Source: Trematomus loennbergii
Lineage: Eukaryota; Chordata; Actinopteri; Perciformes; Nototheniidae
Direction of reading: 5' to 3'
Length of the DNA: 64,000 nt
Assembly (NCBI GenBank): GCA_012861695.1
Contig: JAAOOA010000116.1
Coordinates: 25,263,470-25,327,469, forward strand
How positions within the stretch are numbered: position 1 is the stretch's first letter; every line of letters starts with the position of its first letter. A model generated the notes under the pieces. That model was not told where the DNA came from. It saw only the letters and a program-made list of their open reading frames with translations, and searched no databases. Positions 63,761-64,000 of this stretch are shown here, piece by piece. A program made the position numbers and the translations under genes.

Positions 63761-64000
63761 TCATCTGTCCATTTATTTAAGAAAGAGCATTTTTATGTAT
63801 TGATTGGTGTCGGGATGTATTTCAACAAATGTATTTTTACTTTTATGTGTAGCACTATATACACTGTGGCGTTATTACAACTTTTACTGGGGTAAATATC
63901 TGAGTACTGTGTCCACCATGATGGTTCAACAATGAGTAGATTCACACAGCTTATGCCTCATTTGCAATGGTTCGGCTCCCCTCGACTCGCATTTGGTACC
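63761..64000. other. Non-coding sequence at the window edge
   Basis: Nothing recognised. Confidence 0.5.

Overview
This window looks like non-coding vertebrate DNA, most likely from a teleost fish (probably a percomorph). The evidence is its repeat content: many long (CA/TG)n tracts, hAT miniature elements of types common in fish, TTAA-flanked and TWA-flanked miniature inverted-repeat elements, a tRNA-derived SINE with a fish-type tail, and LINE 3' tails. I could not recognise an intact protein-coding gene, an rRNA, a genuine tRNA or a CRISPR array on either strand. Nearly all long open frames are readings through microsatellites and minisatellites. The only protein-like stretch with a family resemblance is a short hAT transposase relic near 27968-28126.

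Layout: 1-5.7 kb holds microsatellites, a 205-bp TTAA element (2087-2291) and a larger TTAA element (2494-4074) carrying a TWA-type and a hAT-type insertion. 5.7-13 kb holds hAT miniature elements of one family and, at 8738-9567, the most unusual object: a compact element with inverted terminal repeats and an 86-bp internal complementary region, the architecture of DIRS retrotransposons. 13-19 kb is a double (CA)n block and a 1.14-kb minisatellite of 10-bp units separated by single-copy sequence. 20.2-24.9 kb is a nest of four transposons with target duplications, including a 529-bp (CT)n tract. 26.8-28.4 kb is a hAT element with a transposase remnant. 30-40 kb carries three copies of another DNA-transposon repeat, a TAA-flanked element inserted in a hAT relic, a retroposed sequence between 41-bp direct repeats, and a long fold-back element interrupted by a TTAA element. 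40-64 kb alternates single-copy sequence with further elements: a hAT at 43914-44485, a TTAA element with a 33-bp minisatellite, a long-TIR element at 57217-57878, a second TAA-flanked element, and a SINE at the right end.

The genes do not form a pathway because none is present. What can be read is an insertion history: where one element interrupts another and both keep their target duplications, the relative order is fixed. Between the repeats lie several kilobases of single-copy, moderately AT-rich sequence (for example 4.1-5.4, 14.1-14.8, 18.7-20.2, 37.7-38.3, 46.6-47.2 and 49.5-49.8 kb) that could include conserved regulatory elements. That is a guess from texture, since no alignment could be run. 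Family assignments rest on termini, target duplications and remembered fish repeats, not on a database search.
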